NCBI RefSeq assembly: GCF_014109805.1
Contig: NZ_CP059400.1
Location: 1,582,001-1,646,000, forward strand
Direction: 5' to 3'
Source of the DNA: Legionella sp. PC1000
GTDB lineage: Bacteria > Pseudomonadota > Gammaproteobacteria > Legionellales > Legionellaceae
DNA length: 64,000 nucleotides
The position numbers and the translations under genes are program-made. This document shows positions 27,813 to 37,343 of the stretch, one piece after another. The notes under the pieces were generated by a model. It ran no database searches. It was not told the DNA's origin and worked only from the letters and a program-made list of their open reading frames with translations. The number at the start of each line of letters is the position of its first letter. Positions within the stretch are counted from its first letter, which is position 1.

Positions 27813-29822
27813 TTAGGTAAGTATCATGGTTGAATCTTCTCTTTCAACAGTTGTACCTTCCGGTTGCACTATTTCTTCTTGCTTCTTGTCCTTGCGGCTT
27901 GTAGCTTGAGTGCTGCTCATTGCATTTAATTTTTTCACTACTTCAGGAGGCAAAGCAAGCTCTGGAGGAACTGTTTTTTTAGTAGATTCCCCCCCTACAT
28001 TTAATGCCTTCGTCATCTTTTTATGCGAAGTAGACTGTGGTTGTTCCAGATGAGGGTCTAATTTTGCTTCTAATTGTAGTGCTAATTTAGGATTTAAAAT
28101 CCACATGGCATCGGCTAGAGCTGGGATACACATATTAGGCTCATCATTTACCCACCAACCTAAATCCGCCATCGCATCACGTACCAAGTTTGCCTGTTTG
28201 TTATGTTTATCGAGTGCATAGCGCAATATGGTGACAAGTGCTTTCTGTGGTTCATCATAGTCAATAGGAAGTTCTTTATTCCAACTCAAAAATTTAAACC
28301 AAGTGTTTTCCAATTTTTCATCATATTTTTTTTGAAATATATCGCATAAATGTTCTGTGCTTTGCTCTTTTGGCGCTGATATCTTGTATTGACCCAGGAC
28401 TTCTTTACTTTTGTAAAATTCAGACATTAACAAGGCATGCATGGTGGCGGTTGGATGAACATCATCCCAAAACATATGCCTCATACCAGGAGATGTTCCA
28501 TCAGGATTTATCTTATAATCTGATGAGTCTTTGTACGCTTCTTTTAGTTTTTTGACGTCAAAGTATTGAGCGTATTTTGATTGTTTACCGTGTATACGAA
28601 CATCATCATAAATCTTACTAAAGACAGTGTTGATATCGAATAGATCAATAGAGCAATCAGAATAATCTTTTTTTAGTTTTTCATATTCAGCTTTTAATTT
28701 CTCATTATAATATTTTGCTATTTTTGCAGCGTTATCTCGTTCTGATTTAGGCTTATTCTGAAAACGCGGCGTTAATGATAAATCGGGCAAATTACATAGA
28801 ACAATATTTTTATAACCTTTATCCATTAATTTCTTAATATTCTCAAGGTTACTTTTTATAGCCAGATCAGCTGCTTCTTTTGTTGGTTCTGAATTAGCTG
28901 TAATTAAATCATTGGCTCCAGAAAATACAGTAATCAAAGTCTTTTCTTTTTCGTCGGAAATTTCTTGTTTCTCAACGTCTTCTAAGAATTGATTCACTTG
29001 CTTAGTCAAGTTGGATACTATTAAGCGAGTGAAAAAAAGCTTTATCGAGGTAAATGGAGAAAGAATGGAAAGAAAAAGACCACTCCAGCTGTAGTTATAG
29101 GATGTTGCACCGCCTTGGGCGTAGTTTGCAAAGAAATTTTGTCCGTTATATTGAGCAGTACGGCCATTATCGAGTGAATAATATTCTTCAATATCTTTTC
29201 TATAACGCGGATCTGTTATTACCTGATCCGATATATCATCAGAAGATTCTCGCAGAGCAGGAGCTTTTAAAAGTCCCCTTTTTCTCTGAATAAACTCACG
29301 TTGAACATTCGTTTTATGTCGATGTGCGATTGCAACATCAGCTATATCCGTGTTATCTATTATATGCCTAGGATTTATTGGACCTTCTGGCGCAAATAGA
29401 TGTGCTTCTTCTCTGGCTTCTATTCGCTTTTTGCGTCGTACCTCTCTTATTTCTGATCGTATTTCATCTTCAGTATAATTTTTTTCGGGTGAATAGAGAA
29501 CATCATCACCTATATCTGTATTATCCAGGTTATATTTTCCAAAACGACGTGCAGAATCTTTTTTTATTTTATCGTCATTAAGGAATTTACTGATGAGAGT
29601 GGCTCGAAGCACATCTGCCCAAGTATAACCATTGGTGAAGCGTTCTTTAGGAGACTTATCTAATCCTAATGTTTTTTTCCATAATCCGTTGATCCAGGAG
29701 CCTAGGAAAGAAAACTTTTCACCCATATTTTTACCGTCGGAAAGGCTATCACCCAATACGACATAGTGGGTAATTTCTTTTTTAGGTTTGGAGGGTTTGG
29801 GCTCTCTTTTGGCTTCTGCCAT
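27813..29822 (-). CDS. GDSL/SGNH-family lipase-like protein, candidate secreted effector
   Basis: 669 residues without a signal peptide. SGNH blocks are in order: GDSLSDG with nucleophile Ser26, NYAQGGATSYNY near 237, FSGANDL near 300, and DDVHPT near 454 with the catalytic Asp/His. Related Legionella proteins are phospholipases or acyltransferases. About 150 charged residues separate the first two blocks, far longer than usual, and two DNTDI segments occur in it. After the catalytic part (about 500) comes a helical region. It ends in a Glu-rich tail (KKQEEIVQPEGTTVEREDS), as seen in Dot/Icm substrates. Export by type IV secretion is inference. Confidence 0.8.
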   Translation of the reverse strand: MAEAKREPKPSKPKKEITHYVVLGDSLSDGKNMGEKFSFLGSWINGLWKKTLGLDKSPKERFTNGYTWADVLRATLISKFLNDDKIKKDSARRFGKYNLDNTDIGDDVLYSPEKNYTEDEIRSEIREVRRKKRIEAREEAHLFAPEGPINPRHIIDNTDIADVAIAHRHKTNVQREFIQRKRGLLKAPALRESSDDISDQVITDPRYRKDIEEYYSLDNGRTAQYNGQNFFANYAQGGATSYNYSWSGLFLSILSPFTSIKLFFTRLIVSNLTKQVNQFLEDVEKQEISDEKEKTLITVFSGANDLITANSEPTKEAADLAIKSNLENIKKLMDKGYKNIVLCNLPDLSLTPRFQNKPKSERDNAAKIAKYYNEKLKAEYEKLKKDYSDCSIDLFDINTVFSKIYDDVRIHGKQSKYAQYFDVKKLKEAYKDSSDYKINPDGTSPGMRHMFWDDVHPTATMHALLMSEFYKSKEVLGQYKISAPKEQSTEHLCDIFQKKYDEKLENTWFKFLSWNKELPIDYDEPQKALVTILRYALDKHNKQANLVRDAMADLGWWVNDEPNMCIPALADAMWILNPKLALQLEAKLDPHLEQPQSTSHKKMTKALNVGGESTKKTVPPELALPPEVVKKLNAMSSTQATSRKDKKQEEIVQPEGTTVEREDSTMILT

Positions 29823-29948
29823 ATAAAATAACTACATGCTGATCAATAATTGTATATTTTATAGGTTAATTATTAAGGTTTTATTAATCAAATTAAGCAT
29901 GGCGAGAAAGAAACGTAAAAAAGGAGAAAAGATAAATAGTTAGCGTAA

Positions 29949-31175
29949 CTATATCTCTTTCTCCGGGAGAAATTGGGATAAAACGCTGGCAATTACTAAT
30001 GCAGCTGGAATGATTAAAAGAGTAAGTTGATAATCCCCTAAGGTATAGCTATTAGTATTGCTTTTGGCGTAGTCAAGTAAATAACCTACAAGCGGCTGTA
30101 GGAGTGGGGCAGTGGCCATGGCTAACGTATTGGTGAATCCAGTACAAGCAGAGAGTGATTCGGGCGGTGCCAGTTCATTGGCAATGGTAAACGCAAGCAT
30201 ATAGGCCCCACAACACAGTCCAATTGCAAACAACATAATTCCAACAAGCAGCAGGTTATGTATCGGTAAATAAAGAACAAGGATGAATAAAATGGCAGTT
30301 GATAAACAGGAAATATGGATTAACGGTTTGCGCCGAGACAGTTGTATGGAGAGCCAACCATAAATGGGACAGCTCAACCCCGCCCCCAACAAGATCATTG
30401 AGGTAAGAATACTGGCGCATTCTAGAGAGCACTTCAATTTTAACTGGAGAAAAGGAACTGCCCACATTGCAGCAAAAACAGTAATAACCGAAAACTCTAA
30501 TCCAACAAATAATCCATTAAACCATACCAATTTATTTTTTAACATGAGCACCAAATGCTTTTTATACTGCTGATAATTATTGATTACAGGTTTGTTACTG
30601 GGAATAAACGCCGCACATAAAACAGCAATTAAAAGACCAACTACTCCGGCTCCTGCAAGAAAATAATGCCAGCTAATGTGATTTATCTGCGATCCCATTC
30701 CAATCATGCTCAATACAGTAATTGTAAATCCTAGTGTTTCGGTAAGCCCAATCATAAAAGCATAATGTTTTAGAGGATAATGTTGGCGTAGTATTCGCGT
30801 CATACCCACAAATGCAAAAGCGGAGCCGCCTCCGATAATCAGTCGGCCAAGGAATAACACAAATAAGTTATTTCCTATAGAAAATAATAAACAGCCCAAA
30901 GCACACAAGAGTGCGTTTAAGGACATTAAGGTTCGTGTATTAAATCGATCAAAAAGAAGCCCTACAGGAATTTGCATTGTGGTATAGACATAATAAAAGG
31001 CACTGCTTAGTAGGCCGGCAGTGAATGCAGTGAGTTGTTTCTCATGCATTATGGCGCCAATAACAATTCCAGAAGATAATTGTAAGAAAAATTGAAATAA
31101 TAGAAAAAATACGCCGACTAACCATATGGTGGTTCTTTTGGATTTGCATGAATGTGTTGAGGCTAATAAATTCAT
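29949..31175 (-). CDS. Major facilitator superfamily transporter
   Basis: 408-residue polytopic protein with about 12 hydrophobic segments in two halves. The loop between helices 2 and 3 reads PVGLLFDRFNTRTLM, the MFS motif A (GxxxDRxxxR type), and GRLIIGGGSAFAFVGMTRIL follows in helix 4. Such proteins move small solutes by proton coupling; the substrate cannot be read. Related MFS proteins are numerous in Legionella and include amino acid and siderophore transporters. It lies between two accessory genes on the same strand with spacers over 100 bp, so it is probably its own unit. Confidence 0.88.
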   Translation of the reverse strand: MNLLASTHSCKSKRTTIWLVGVFFLLFQFFLQLSSGIVIGAIMHEKQLTAFTAGLLSSAFYYVYTTMQIPVGLLFDRFNTRTLMSLNALLCALGCLLFSIGNNLFVLFLGRLIIGGGSAFAFVGMTRILRQHYPLKHYAFMIGLTETLGFTITVLSMIGMGSQINHISWHYFLAGAGVVGLLIAVLCAAFIPSNKPVINNYQQYKKHLVLMLKNKLVWFNGLFVGLEFSVITVFAAMWAVPFLQLKLKCSLECASILTSMILLGAGLSCPIYGWLSIQLSRRKPLIHISCLSTAILFILVLYLPIHNLLLVGIMLFAIGLCCGAYMLAFTIANELAPPESLSACTGFTNTLAMATAPLLQPLVGYLLDYAKSNTNSYTLGDYQLTLLIIPAALVIASVLSQFLPEKEI

Positions 31176-31256
31176 TAATTCTGTTTCGACAAAAAGGCGA
31201 AATATATAGCATCCTGGAGAAAGTGTAAATTTATTTTAAAAAATGTGAGCACTTAT

Positions 31257-31348
31257 TGTAGCTTGTCTGCTGGGTGCGGCGCATTGACCTGGGGTTAGGG
31301 GTATGAAGGAATTCTTTGATCTCGGGTTTCGCTGCACCCAGGCTACAA
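31257..31348. repeat. CCCAGGCTAC-type inverted repeat
   Basis: TTGTAGC...TGGGTGCGGCG at the left and CGCTGCACCCAGGCTACAA at the right are imperfect inverted arms. Half-sites of the same family occur near 27650, 27770, 32755 and 51295-51508. Confidence 0.65.
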
Positions 31349-31368
31349 AGCTATAGTGCTTCCAAGTA

Positions 31369-32445
31369 CTATAAATATAACCAAGTATTTATCGTATCTA
31401 AGGAAAATGAGTGGTAGGCACACCAGCGCTTAATAATACTATTATCTAATGTTGCTGATATCCCATGTACCCCCGGCGTCAGTTTTTCTTTCAGGAACGT
31501 TAATGCGGCAAGGTTATGGATATAAAATTCCGGATCGATATATTTCATTGGTGTGGGATCATTGAGTATAAAATTAACTGGCATTTTATGATTTAAGACT
31601 TCTTCATCACTAAAATGAGGGCCAAACTCATCATAGACACCTAAATTTGCCAGAATTTTTCCACTAAACCAGGAGTGAGGATAATCACTCATAATTGCTT
31701 TTTTTCCGGTTGCGGTAACAACCACATTCGCCTCGATTAATGCACGTTCCAGCGCGCTGAAATCCTGGGGATCGATCGCTTTGATACCCAAGTTTTGTGC
31801 TAAACTTCTTTGCTTTTCATTAGGGTCAACTACAAGGACAGGTACTTTATTTTGGCTGCAAAAATAGGCGAGCCCGCGCCCAATCTTCCCAAATCCAAAT
31901 ATAATCCATGATGTTTCTGCTGGATTGATTCGTGTTAATTGAGCCAGAGCCATATGACTGCTTTCAGCACATCCAAAAACTGTTTCGAGTTGTTTGGTCA
32001 ATGTGCGATCCACACTAATTACAGGAAAGTTAAGCGCTTGTTGTCGATAAAATTGATCCCCTGAACCTGTTAGTTCGATTGCGCCAATTTTTGGCTTTCC
32101 CAAAAATTGATAAAGCTGAGCACCACAATCAAAATAAAGATCAAAAATTTCCCCGACAAGTGAATGAGGATCTTCTACATACCGAATCTTTGCTTCCTTT
32201 AAAGAGGATACCGCATGGGGATGGGCACGACAAAAGTCTGTAGGATTAGTGACTGTAACCTCAGCACCAGCTTCAATTAAGCATGCTATTTTTAATAAAG
32301 TATTCGTTACTACAGGAACATGATGGATTATACGTAATCCGGTCAAAGGGCGTGTGATGCTCCATTCAGCGATTTGTTCATACATAAAAGGAGCTTCTGT
32401 CTGCGGGTATTTTTGGAAAAATGTTTTTAGTGCGTCCTGCATCAT
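31369..32445 (-). CDS. S-adenosylhomocysteinase-like NAD-binding protein, shortened
   Basis: 358 residues related to AhcY, but shorter than the usual 430-470. The central Rossmann region is kept (WIIFGFGKIGRGLAYFC, then VVDPNEKQR), as is the ATGKKAIM segment. The AhcY hallmarks STQD near the N-terminus and the HPSFVMS region near the C-terminus are not seen. It therefore probably binds NAD and an adenosyl- or other thioether-type ligand, but may not hydrolyse S-adenosylhomocysteine. The frame begins at a TTG (32454); ATG at 32445 or 32442 is more likely. No strong ribosome site is visible. Confidence 0.7.
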   Translation of the reverse strand: MMQDALKTFFQKYPQTEAPFMYEQIAEWSITRPLTGLRIIHHVPVVTNTLLKIACLIEAGAEVTVTNPTDFCRAHPHAVSSLKEAKIRYVEDPHSLVGEIFDLYFDCGAQLYQFLGKPKIGAIELTGSGDQFYRQQALNFPVISVDRTLTKQLETVFGCAESSHMALAQLTRINPAETSWIIFGFGKIGRGLAYFCSQNKVPVLVVDPNEKQRSLAQNLGIKAIDPQDFSALERALIEANVVVTATGKKAIMSDYPHSWFSGKILANLGVYDEFGPHFSDEEVLNHKMPVNFILNDPTPMKYIDPEFYIHNLAALTFLKEKLTPGVHGISATLDNSIIKRWCAYHSFSLDTINTWLYL

Positions 32446-32454
32446 GTCGTACAA

Positions 32455-32789
32455 ACAGTAAAGAATGCCTCATCCTAGCATAATTTATTCATGCAGAATA
32501 TTTTCTAAAAAAATAAAATTAGCCTGAGTACAGTACAACCTGAGGTAACGTTCAGTTTTTGATGAGAAACCTCCACAAATTTTTTCGCCTACGTACTGCG
32601 CTTTATGCGCGGTATCCAGGGGATCTTGCTATAGAAATGATCAGCAGCATCTTAAAATATCGTTCTGGAGATCGCGCATAAAGCGCGATACGTAGTAAAA
32701 TTTAAGCAGTACGTAGAGAAATTTAAAATAAAAAACTGACGATCCCTCAGTACAGTACAACCCAGGCTACAATAATTTCTCTATTTATA
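32455..32789. other. Repeat-filled intergenic region, 335 bp
   Basis: No gene. Two GTACAGTACAACC direct copies (near 32530 and 32750) flank a long palindromic element of the dispersed family. The second copy runs into CCCAGGCTAC. Confidence 0.6.
32588..32695. repeat. Dispersed palindromic repeat, full-length form
   Basis: Left arm 32588-32620 (ACTGCGCTTTATGCGCGGTA within CCTACGT...CCAGG) and right arm 32664-32695 (ATCGCGCATAAAGCGCGATA then CGTAG) are inverted, with ~43 bp between them. The outer flanks match those of the minimal copy at 27702-27732. Confidence 0.8.
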
Positions 32790-35700
32790 TTATGGTCTTA
32801 AAGACAATCTGTTCTCCTCAGTAGAAGAACTGCTAAAACCAAGCCAGTTTGCAATCCACTGCCAAAAACCAGGGTCTGGATCATGCTTTTTAACTTGAAA
32901 AAATGAATAATGCCTCAAATTCTCTTTTGGATTATTTATTTGTTTTAAATAGGTTAATTCATCACGGAACAGGGTACGAGTAGCTGTAGTATCATCGTCA
33001 TTAATTTTTTGATTGATTGACTCAATCAATTCATCGAGATGAAGTAACTCTTCCTCAGTATAAGAATTTAGAATTGCTCTTTTGAGACGTTTTTTAGCCG
33101 TATCTTCATCGTTAAATTTCAGTTGGGACACTAAATCTTTTTTTAATTGAGTTCCATCATCATTAACCAGGATCGCATATTCTAGAAGATAGACTTCTTG
33201 TTCTGTCTGTGCCGATTTAATTAAATTTTTGTAGTGTTGAGCACGAGTTTGACCCCGATAATAATCAAAAAAATAAGAAAACCAGCTTAAAGTTTGATCC
33301 CGATGTTGCAGATAATAATCCAATGCTTGCATGCATCTTTTTTGCAAGGCAGCTAGATTAGGTTGGGGCGTAACTGATTTAGAAGGTAATCGTTCTTCAT
33401 TTTTTTGTCGTGTTGGCGAACTCACGGAAGGAGGCGGTGGGAAATAGCTCTGAATCTCAGGTAAAACAAAACGCGCAGGTAAGTTTGTTTGTTCTAAGGT
33501 TTCACGAAGTAATGTTATTGTGGTATTAAATTCTTTTTGAGTTTCTTCATTTTGTCCTGAAAGCGGTTTGTTAAATTGCCTGAGTAAACAATAAAGCTTA
33601 AATTCCAATTGACACACTTGTTTAAAGCGAGGGTTTTCTATCAACCTTTCCAAAAGCGCAACATGTTCTTCATTCAGGTAATCCGGAGAAATATTTTGCC
33701 CTGCCATAACTCTTTTTATTTGCGCCAGATGATTTACTATCTCTGAATTTTCGATGGCCTTATCGAGATCAATGTTCTGCTCTCTAATAATCTTCTGGCA
33801 TTCCTCGAATATTTTACCAAGCTCCTCAAGTGCTTGTTTTAATGGCAAACTGTTAAAGGTGTAGCGATAAATTTGATTGTTTAAATCAAGTTGTTTTTCT
33901 AGCATATTAAACTCAATACGTTCCAGAGTTTTTTGAATTACTTCTCGATATGGAACTGCGAGTTGAGTAAGGATATATGAGTTTGTGTTAGTTAGAAGTC
34001 GAAACAGCCGCGGGCGGACGTCAATTTTATCAAAGTGTGCTTCAAGATTTTCCAAGTATGCTTTAATGATGTCTCCATCATGCTCTTGAACCCATTGTTG
34101 CGAATCTGCATCCAAATCAGCCAATTCTTTATTCTCAATAAGATTGGCTAATGTTGCCCATTTTTTTTGCTTAAAAGCTGCATCTAATAATTTTTTTACA
34201 CCGTATTTTTTTTCGAATAAAGGGATAACTTTTGCAAAAAGAACCGGATCTTTTAAAAAGTTTAAAATATTTTCATCGGGTTCACCTGGTAGATCACTTT
34301 GTTCAAACAAGGTATTAAATATCTTCTCATTCTTTTCTTTAATTGCACGTTTTAAAGGATTTAAATAGAGTGCAGTATTTTGGAATAAAGGATCGTGTTC
34401 TGGATTCTTAATCGAATTGAGTAATGAGGTTCTGGGGTTTTGTACATTAGCTTTTAATACTAATTGATAAAGTCTGCCATAACCTTGAGCATAGACTGTA
34501 TCAAACAGAGTAGAAGTGGATTGATCGCCAAATAATTGATGAATAGCACTTTGCTGTTCAGTGGGACTCAGAGTAAATTCTTTGGTAAGCAGCAGGTTGG
34601 CTATTTTTGTTTGCTTTTGGGAACAGCTAAAAAGAAACAATTCTTTGAAATCTAATCCGAAATTAAGAGTAGATTCAATAAATGGTTCTAAAGCAGAATC
34701 ATTACCTTTTTCTATTGCTTGTTTAAGTGATTCTACAAGAGGCTGTTTTAATTTAGTTTCTGGAGCTATGCTTCCCTGAGTCAAAAACTGAACAACTAAT
34801 CTTTTATAGTTGCTGGCTAAAGCAGAAATAAAGATTTGTTCGGTTAATTCTTGTTCGAGTATTACTCTCTCTTTAGTCAGTAAAAAATCTATAGGTTTTA
34901 ATAAATTATTGTGTTCTAGCAGAGATACAAGTTTTGGTTTTTGTTTTAAAGCTGGGAAGCTTTGTAGCAGCAATATGATCCCATTTTCATTTTTGTCTTG
35001 GATTAACTCATTAAGGAGTTCATCGAGTTCTTCCTCTTCCCAGGCTACTTTGCTGCATAATATTTTTCCTAGCCCCAGAAGCTTTCTTTTAAAGCAATCT
35101 TTGACCACCTTTTTTTGAGTGGACTCATCATGTTTCAATGAAAGTGTATCGGGCGGAAGCATGTTAACTACTCGATTGAGTTTAGTCAGTTTCCCAGGAT
35201 CTGTAGTTGCATCATTGAGGTATTCATTAAAAAGCTGTGGTTCCTTTTGTACACAGAGCGTTATTGCCGGGGCAATATTCCAGTTTAAACTGTATTCTAA
35301 AAAGAGTTGCTTTATCTTAGGACTTGCTTTTGCAAAACACCTTTCGATGATTGAATAGTCATCATAGTCAAAACATAACATGAATAGTGCGCGTACGTCT
35401 TGGATATTGTGCAAGACATTAAAATTTAATTGGGCGAGTGTGGACAAAATCGATAAGTCTTCTTCTGCTAATCCTTTTTTATAGAGAAACTCCAAGGTTT
35501 CTTGTTCAAGATGACTTTTTTTAGATTCCAGTTTGCCCTGGAGAAATATGCTCATTTCTTTATTGCCGTTCAATATGGCAATAGTAAGCGCACCTTTGAT
35601 TACTTCTTCAGGAAGATTATTTTGCCAGGCATTTTTGACATGCTCATTACGTCGCAGGAAAATCAATATATTGAGCAAGTTAGTTGAACCTATGGAAGTG

Positions 35701-37211
35701 TTTAAATCAATTAACTGATACTGATGTTCATCAATATTTTTCCAAACTGTAGACTGTTTTGTTTGTTCCGCCCAGGCGCGTGCATAAGTTTCGAAAATAG
35801 TTTTATCATTGCGTTCCATACACTGGGTGAGCAAATCTGGGGCTTGAATATCGATAGTAAACCCATTTTCGAGAAGTCTTTTCAGAGTAATCGCATTAAT
35901 TTCTTCGATGACTTCTTTATTGAAAATGGAAGGGAATGACGTGGGATCAATTTTGGAAGTCGTTAATTGATTGATTAACAGATTTAAAACATGATGTTGG
36001 TTAGCAATGGCAGCACATTGAATTTGTTTGATTATTTGTTCTGGGGATAACTTACTTAAAAACTGATTTATTGTTACAGTATCTACTTCTTTTTTAACAA
36101 AAGTTAAAAGTTGCAAATGGTAATAAGTTGTTTGATTTTTAGGTTCTTGAGAGAGGCTTAATTGTTCAAATAACTTTAATATTTTACTGTAATCTGCCTC
36201 TCTTTTCATTAATAACAAGCGTGCTTTTACTGGTTCATTAAGAAACTTCTGCAGTTCATTTTTTAATTCATCGTGTTCTCTTGTAGGGTATGTTTGGAGA
36301 TAATGGGCAATTAGCTTTTCTGCTTCTTTAAGGTTTCCAAATAGGGTGAGTAAAATTCCTCGCAAGATGGCATTTTTTAAAATCGGTGATTTAGGTTGTT
36401 GCAATAAAAGATCATTAAACTCGGGACGAAAATATTCCTTCCCTAAGTTATCATAGTTGATTTTCTTTTGTTGAAATAAGTATTTGAGAGTTTCGATATC
36501 ACGTGCCATGGCCGCAAAGAAACTCGAATTCGCATCCGCCTGACTCACAAAGGCAATTTGATGTAATTCATCATGAGAAGGGTAGTGTTCAGGAGTTGCA
36601 TTGGGATGTGCAAATGCACGAATTACTAGACCGAAAGAATCATCGTTATATTCAAAGCAGTCTTTAATTTCCTTGATTAATTCATCAACTGTTTCAAATT
36701 CTTTTGTTTTTCTATTGTAATTCGGATCGTAAACAGTATAAGTATATTTTCCATTTGCGACAGATAAAGCGATTGCATGGTTTTTACTGAAAATTAAATA
36801 GGATCGATTATTGCGGGCAATTTTTTTGAAGATTTCTCTCCAGTGTTCTTCATCTGTTATGAATCCTAAATTAAATTCATTTCTTAACGGTTTATTCCCA
36901 ATATACAAGAGTTTTTCAATATCACTTTGCAGGATTTCATAATGACTGAACTCCTCAGTTCGGAATGCTTTTTCAACTTGGATTATGAACTGATCAATGG
37001 CATTATTGGTACCAAAACTATATGTACTGGGCAGGGTGGCTAACTTATCAAGCAAATAAAAAAATTGTGAGGTTTTATTTTCTAAAGCATATTTGATATA
37101 TAAAGCAGCCAGTCCAGCACAAATTCCTTTTTTATTCAATTCAAAATCGATGTTGTTTTTTTGCTTTAGACAAAGATTTACTGCGCTAATAATTTTGCCT
37201 TGATTGGGCAT
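32790..37211 (-). CDS. Very large putative effector with C58-type cysteine protease triad and helical repeats
   Basis: 1473 residues, no signal peptide or membrane helix. The N-terminal ~200 residues hold Cys31 (GICAGLAALY), His145 (KNHAIALS) and Asp162 (VYDPNY). The spacing of 114 and 17 residues is close to the YopT/AvrPphB (C58) peptidases. From about 210 to 1150 it is a long all-helical solenoid with ankyrin-like pairs (for example NDSALEPFIESTLNFGLDFK), then coiled helices. The C-terminus is Ser/Glu-rich (SSSSTEENRLSLRP), as in Dot/Icm substrates. It has its own promoter (TTGAGT, 17 bp, TATAAT at 37269-37241) and a leader of about 23 bases. Protease activity and translocation are inference; the target is unknown. 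Confidence 0.72.
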   Translation of the reverse strand: MPNQGKIISAVNLCLKQKNNIDFELNKKGICAGLAALYIKYALENKTSQFFYLLDKLATLPSTYSFGTNNAIDQFIIQVEKAFRTEEFSHYEILQSDIEKLLYIGNKPLRNEFNLGFITDEEHWREIFKKIARNNRSYLIFSKNHAIALSVANGKYTYTVYDPNYNRKTKEFETVDELIKEIKDCFEYNDDSFGLVIRAFAHPNATPEHYPSHDELHQIAFVSQADANSSFFAAMARDIETLKYLFQQKKINYDNLGKEYFRPEFNDLLLQQPKSPILKNAILRGILLTLFGNLKEAEKLIAHYLQTYPTREHDELKNELQKFLNEPVKARLLLMKREADYSKILKLFEQLSLSQEPKNQTTYYHLQLLTFVKKEVDTVTINQFLSKLSPEQIIKQIQCAAIANQHHVLNLLINQLTTSKIDPTSFPSIFNKEVIEEINAITLKRLLENGFTIDIQAPDLLTQCMERNDKTIFETYARAWAEQTKQSTVWKNIDEHQYQLIDLNTSIGSTNLLNILIFLRRNEHVKNAWQNNLPEEVIKGALTIAILNGNKEMSIFLQGKLESKKSHLEQETLEFLYKKGLAEEDLSILSTLAQLNFNVLHNIQDVRALFMLCFDYDDYSIIERCFAKASPKIKQLFLEYSLNWNIAPAITLCVQKEPQLFNEYLNDATTDPGKLTKLNRVVNMLPPDTLSLKHDESTQKKVVKDCFKRKLLGLGKILCSKVAWEEEELDELLNELIQDKNENGIILLLQSFPALKQKPKLVSLLEHNNLLKPIDFLLTKERVILEQELTEQIFISALASNYKRLVVQFLTQGSIAPETKLKQPLVESLKQAIEKGNDSALEPFIESTLNFGLDFKELFLFSCSQKQTKIANLLLTKEFTLSPTEQQSAIHQLFGDQSTSTLFDTVYAQGYGRLYQLVLKANVQNPRTSLLNSIKNPEHDPLFQNTALYLNPLKRAIKEKNEKIFNTLFEQSDLPGEPDENILNFLKDPVLFAKVIPLFEKKYGVKKLLDAAFKQKKWATLANLIENKELADLDADSQQWVQEHDGDIIKAYLENLEAHFDKIDVRPRLFRLLTNTNSYILTQLAVPYREVIQKTLERIEFNMLEKQLDLNNQIYRYTFNSLPLKQALEELGKIFEECQKIIREQNIDLDKAIENSEIVNHLAQIKRVMAGQNISPDYLNEEHVALLERLIENPRFKQVCQLEFKLYCLLRQFNKPLSGQNEETQKEFNTTITLLRETLEQTNLPARFVLPEIQSYFPPPPSVSSPTRQKNEERLPSKSVTPQPNLAALQKRCMQALDYYLQHRDQTLSWFSYFFDYYRGQTRAQHYKNLIKSAQTEQEVYLLEYAILVNDDGTQLKKDLVSQLKFNDEDTAKKRLKRAILNSYTEEELLHLDELIESINQKINDDDTTATRTLFRDELTYLKQINNPKENLRHYSFFQVKKHDPDPGFWQWIANWLGFSSSSTEENRLSLRP

Positions 37212-37240
37212 AGTTCATCTCATTTATTTTAATTGTTGCG

Positions 37241-37269
37241 ATTATAAGTGACATGTTAATTTAACTCAA
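37241..37269 (-). promoter_or_regulatory. Promoter of the 1473-residue protein gene
   Basis: On the minus strand TTGAGT (37269-37264), exactly 17 bp, then a perfect TATAAT (37246-37241). The predicted transcript begins about 23 bases before ATG 37211, enough for the GAGA ribosome site. Confidence 0.7.
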
Positions 37270-37343
37270 TTCATAATGATTTAAAATTATTCAATTTGAA
37301 ACAAGCTAAGATTTCAGATTAGGAAAAATATAAAAATTTATAA

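Noticed and set aside
34144..35939. Several plus-strand open frames inside the 1473-residue gene
   Set aside because: They are antisense to a continuous minus-strand protein with coherent helical composition and no ribosome sites of their own.
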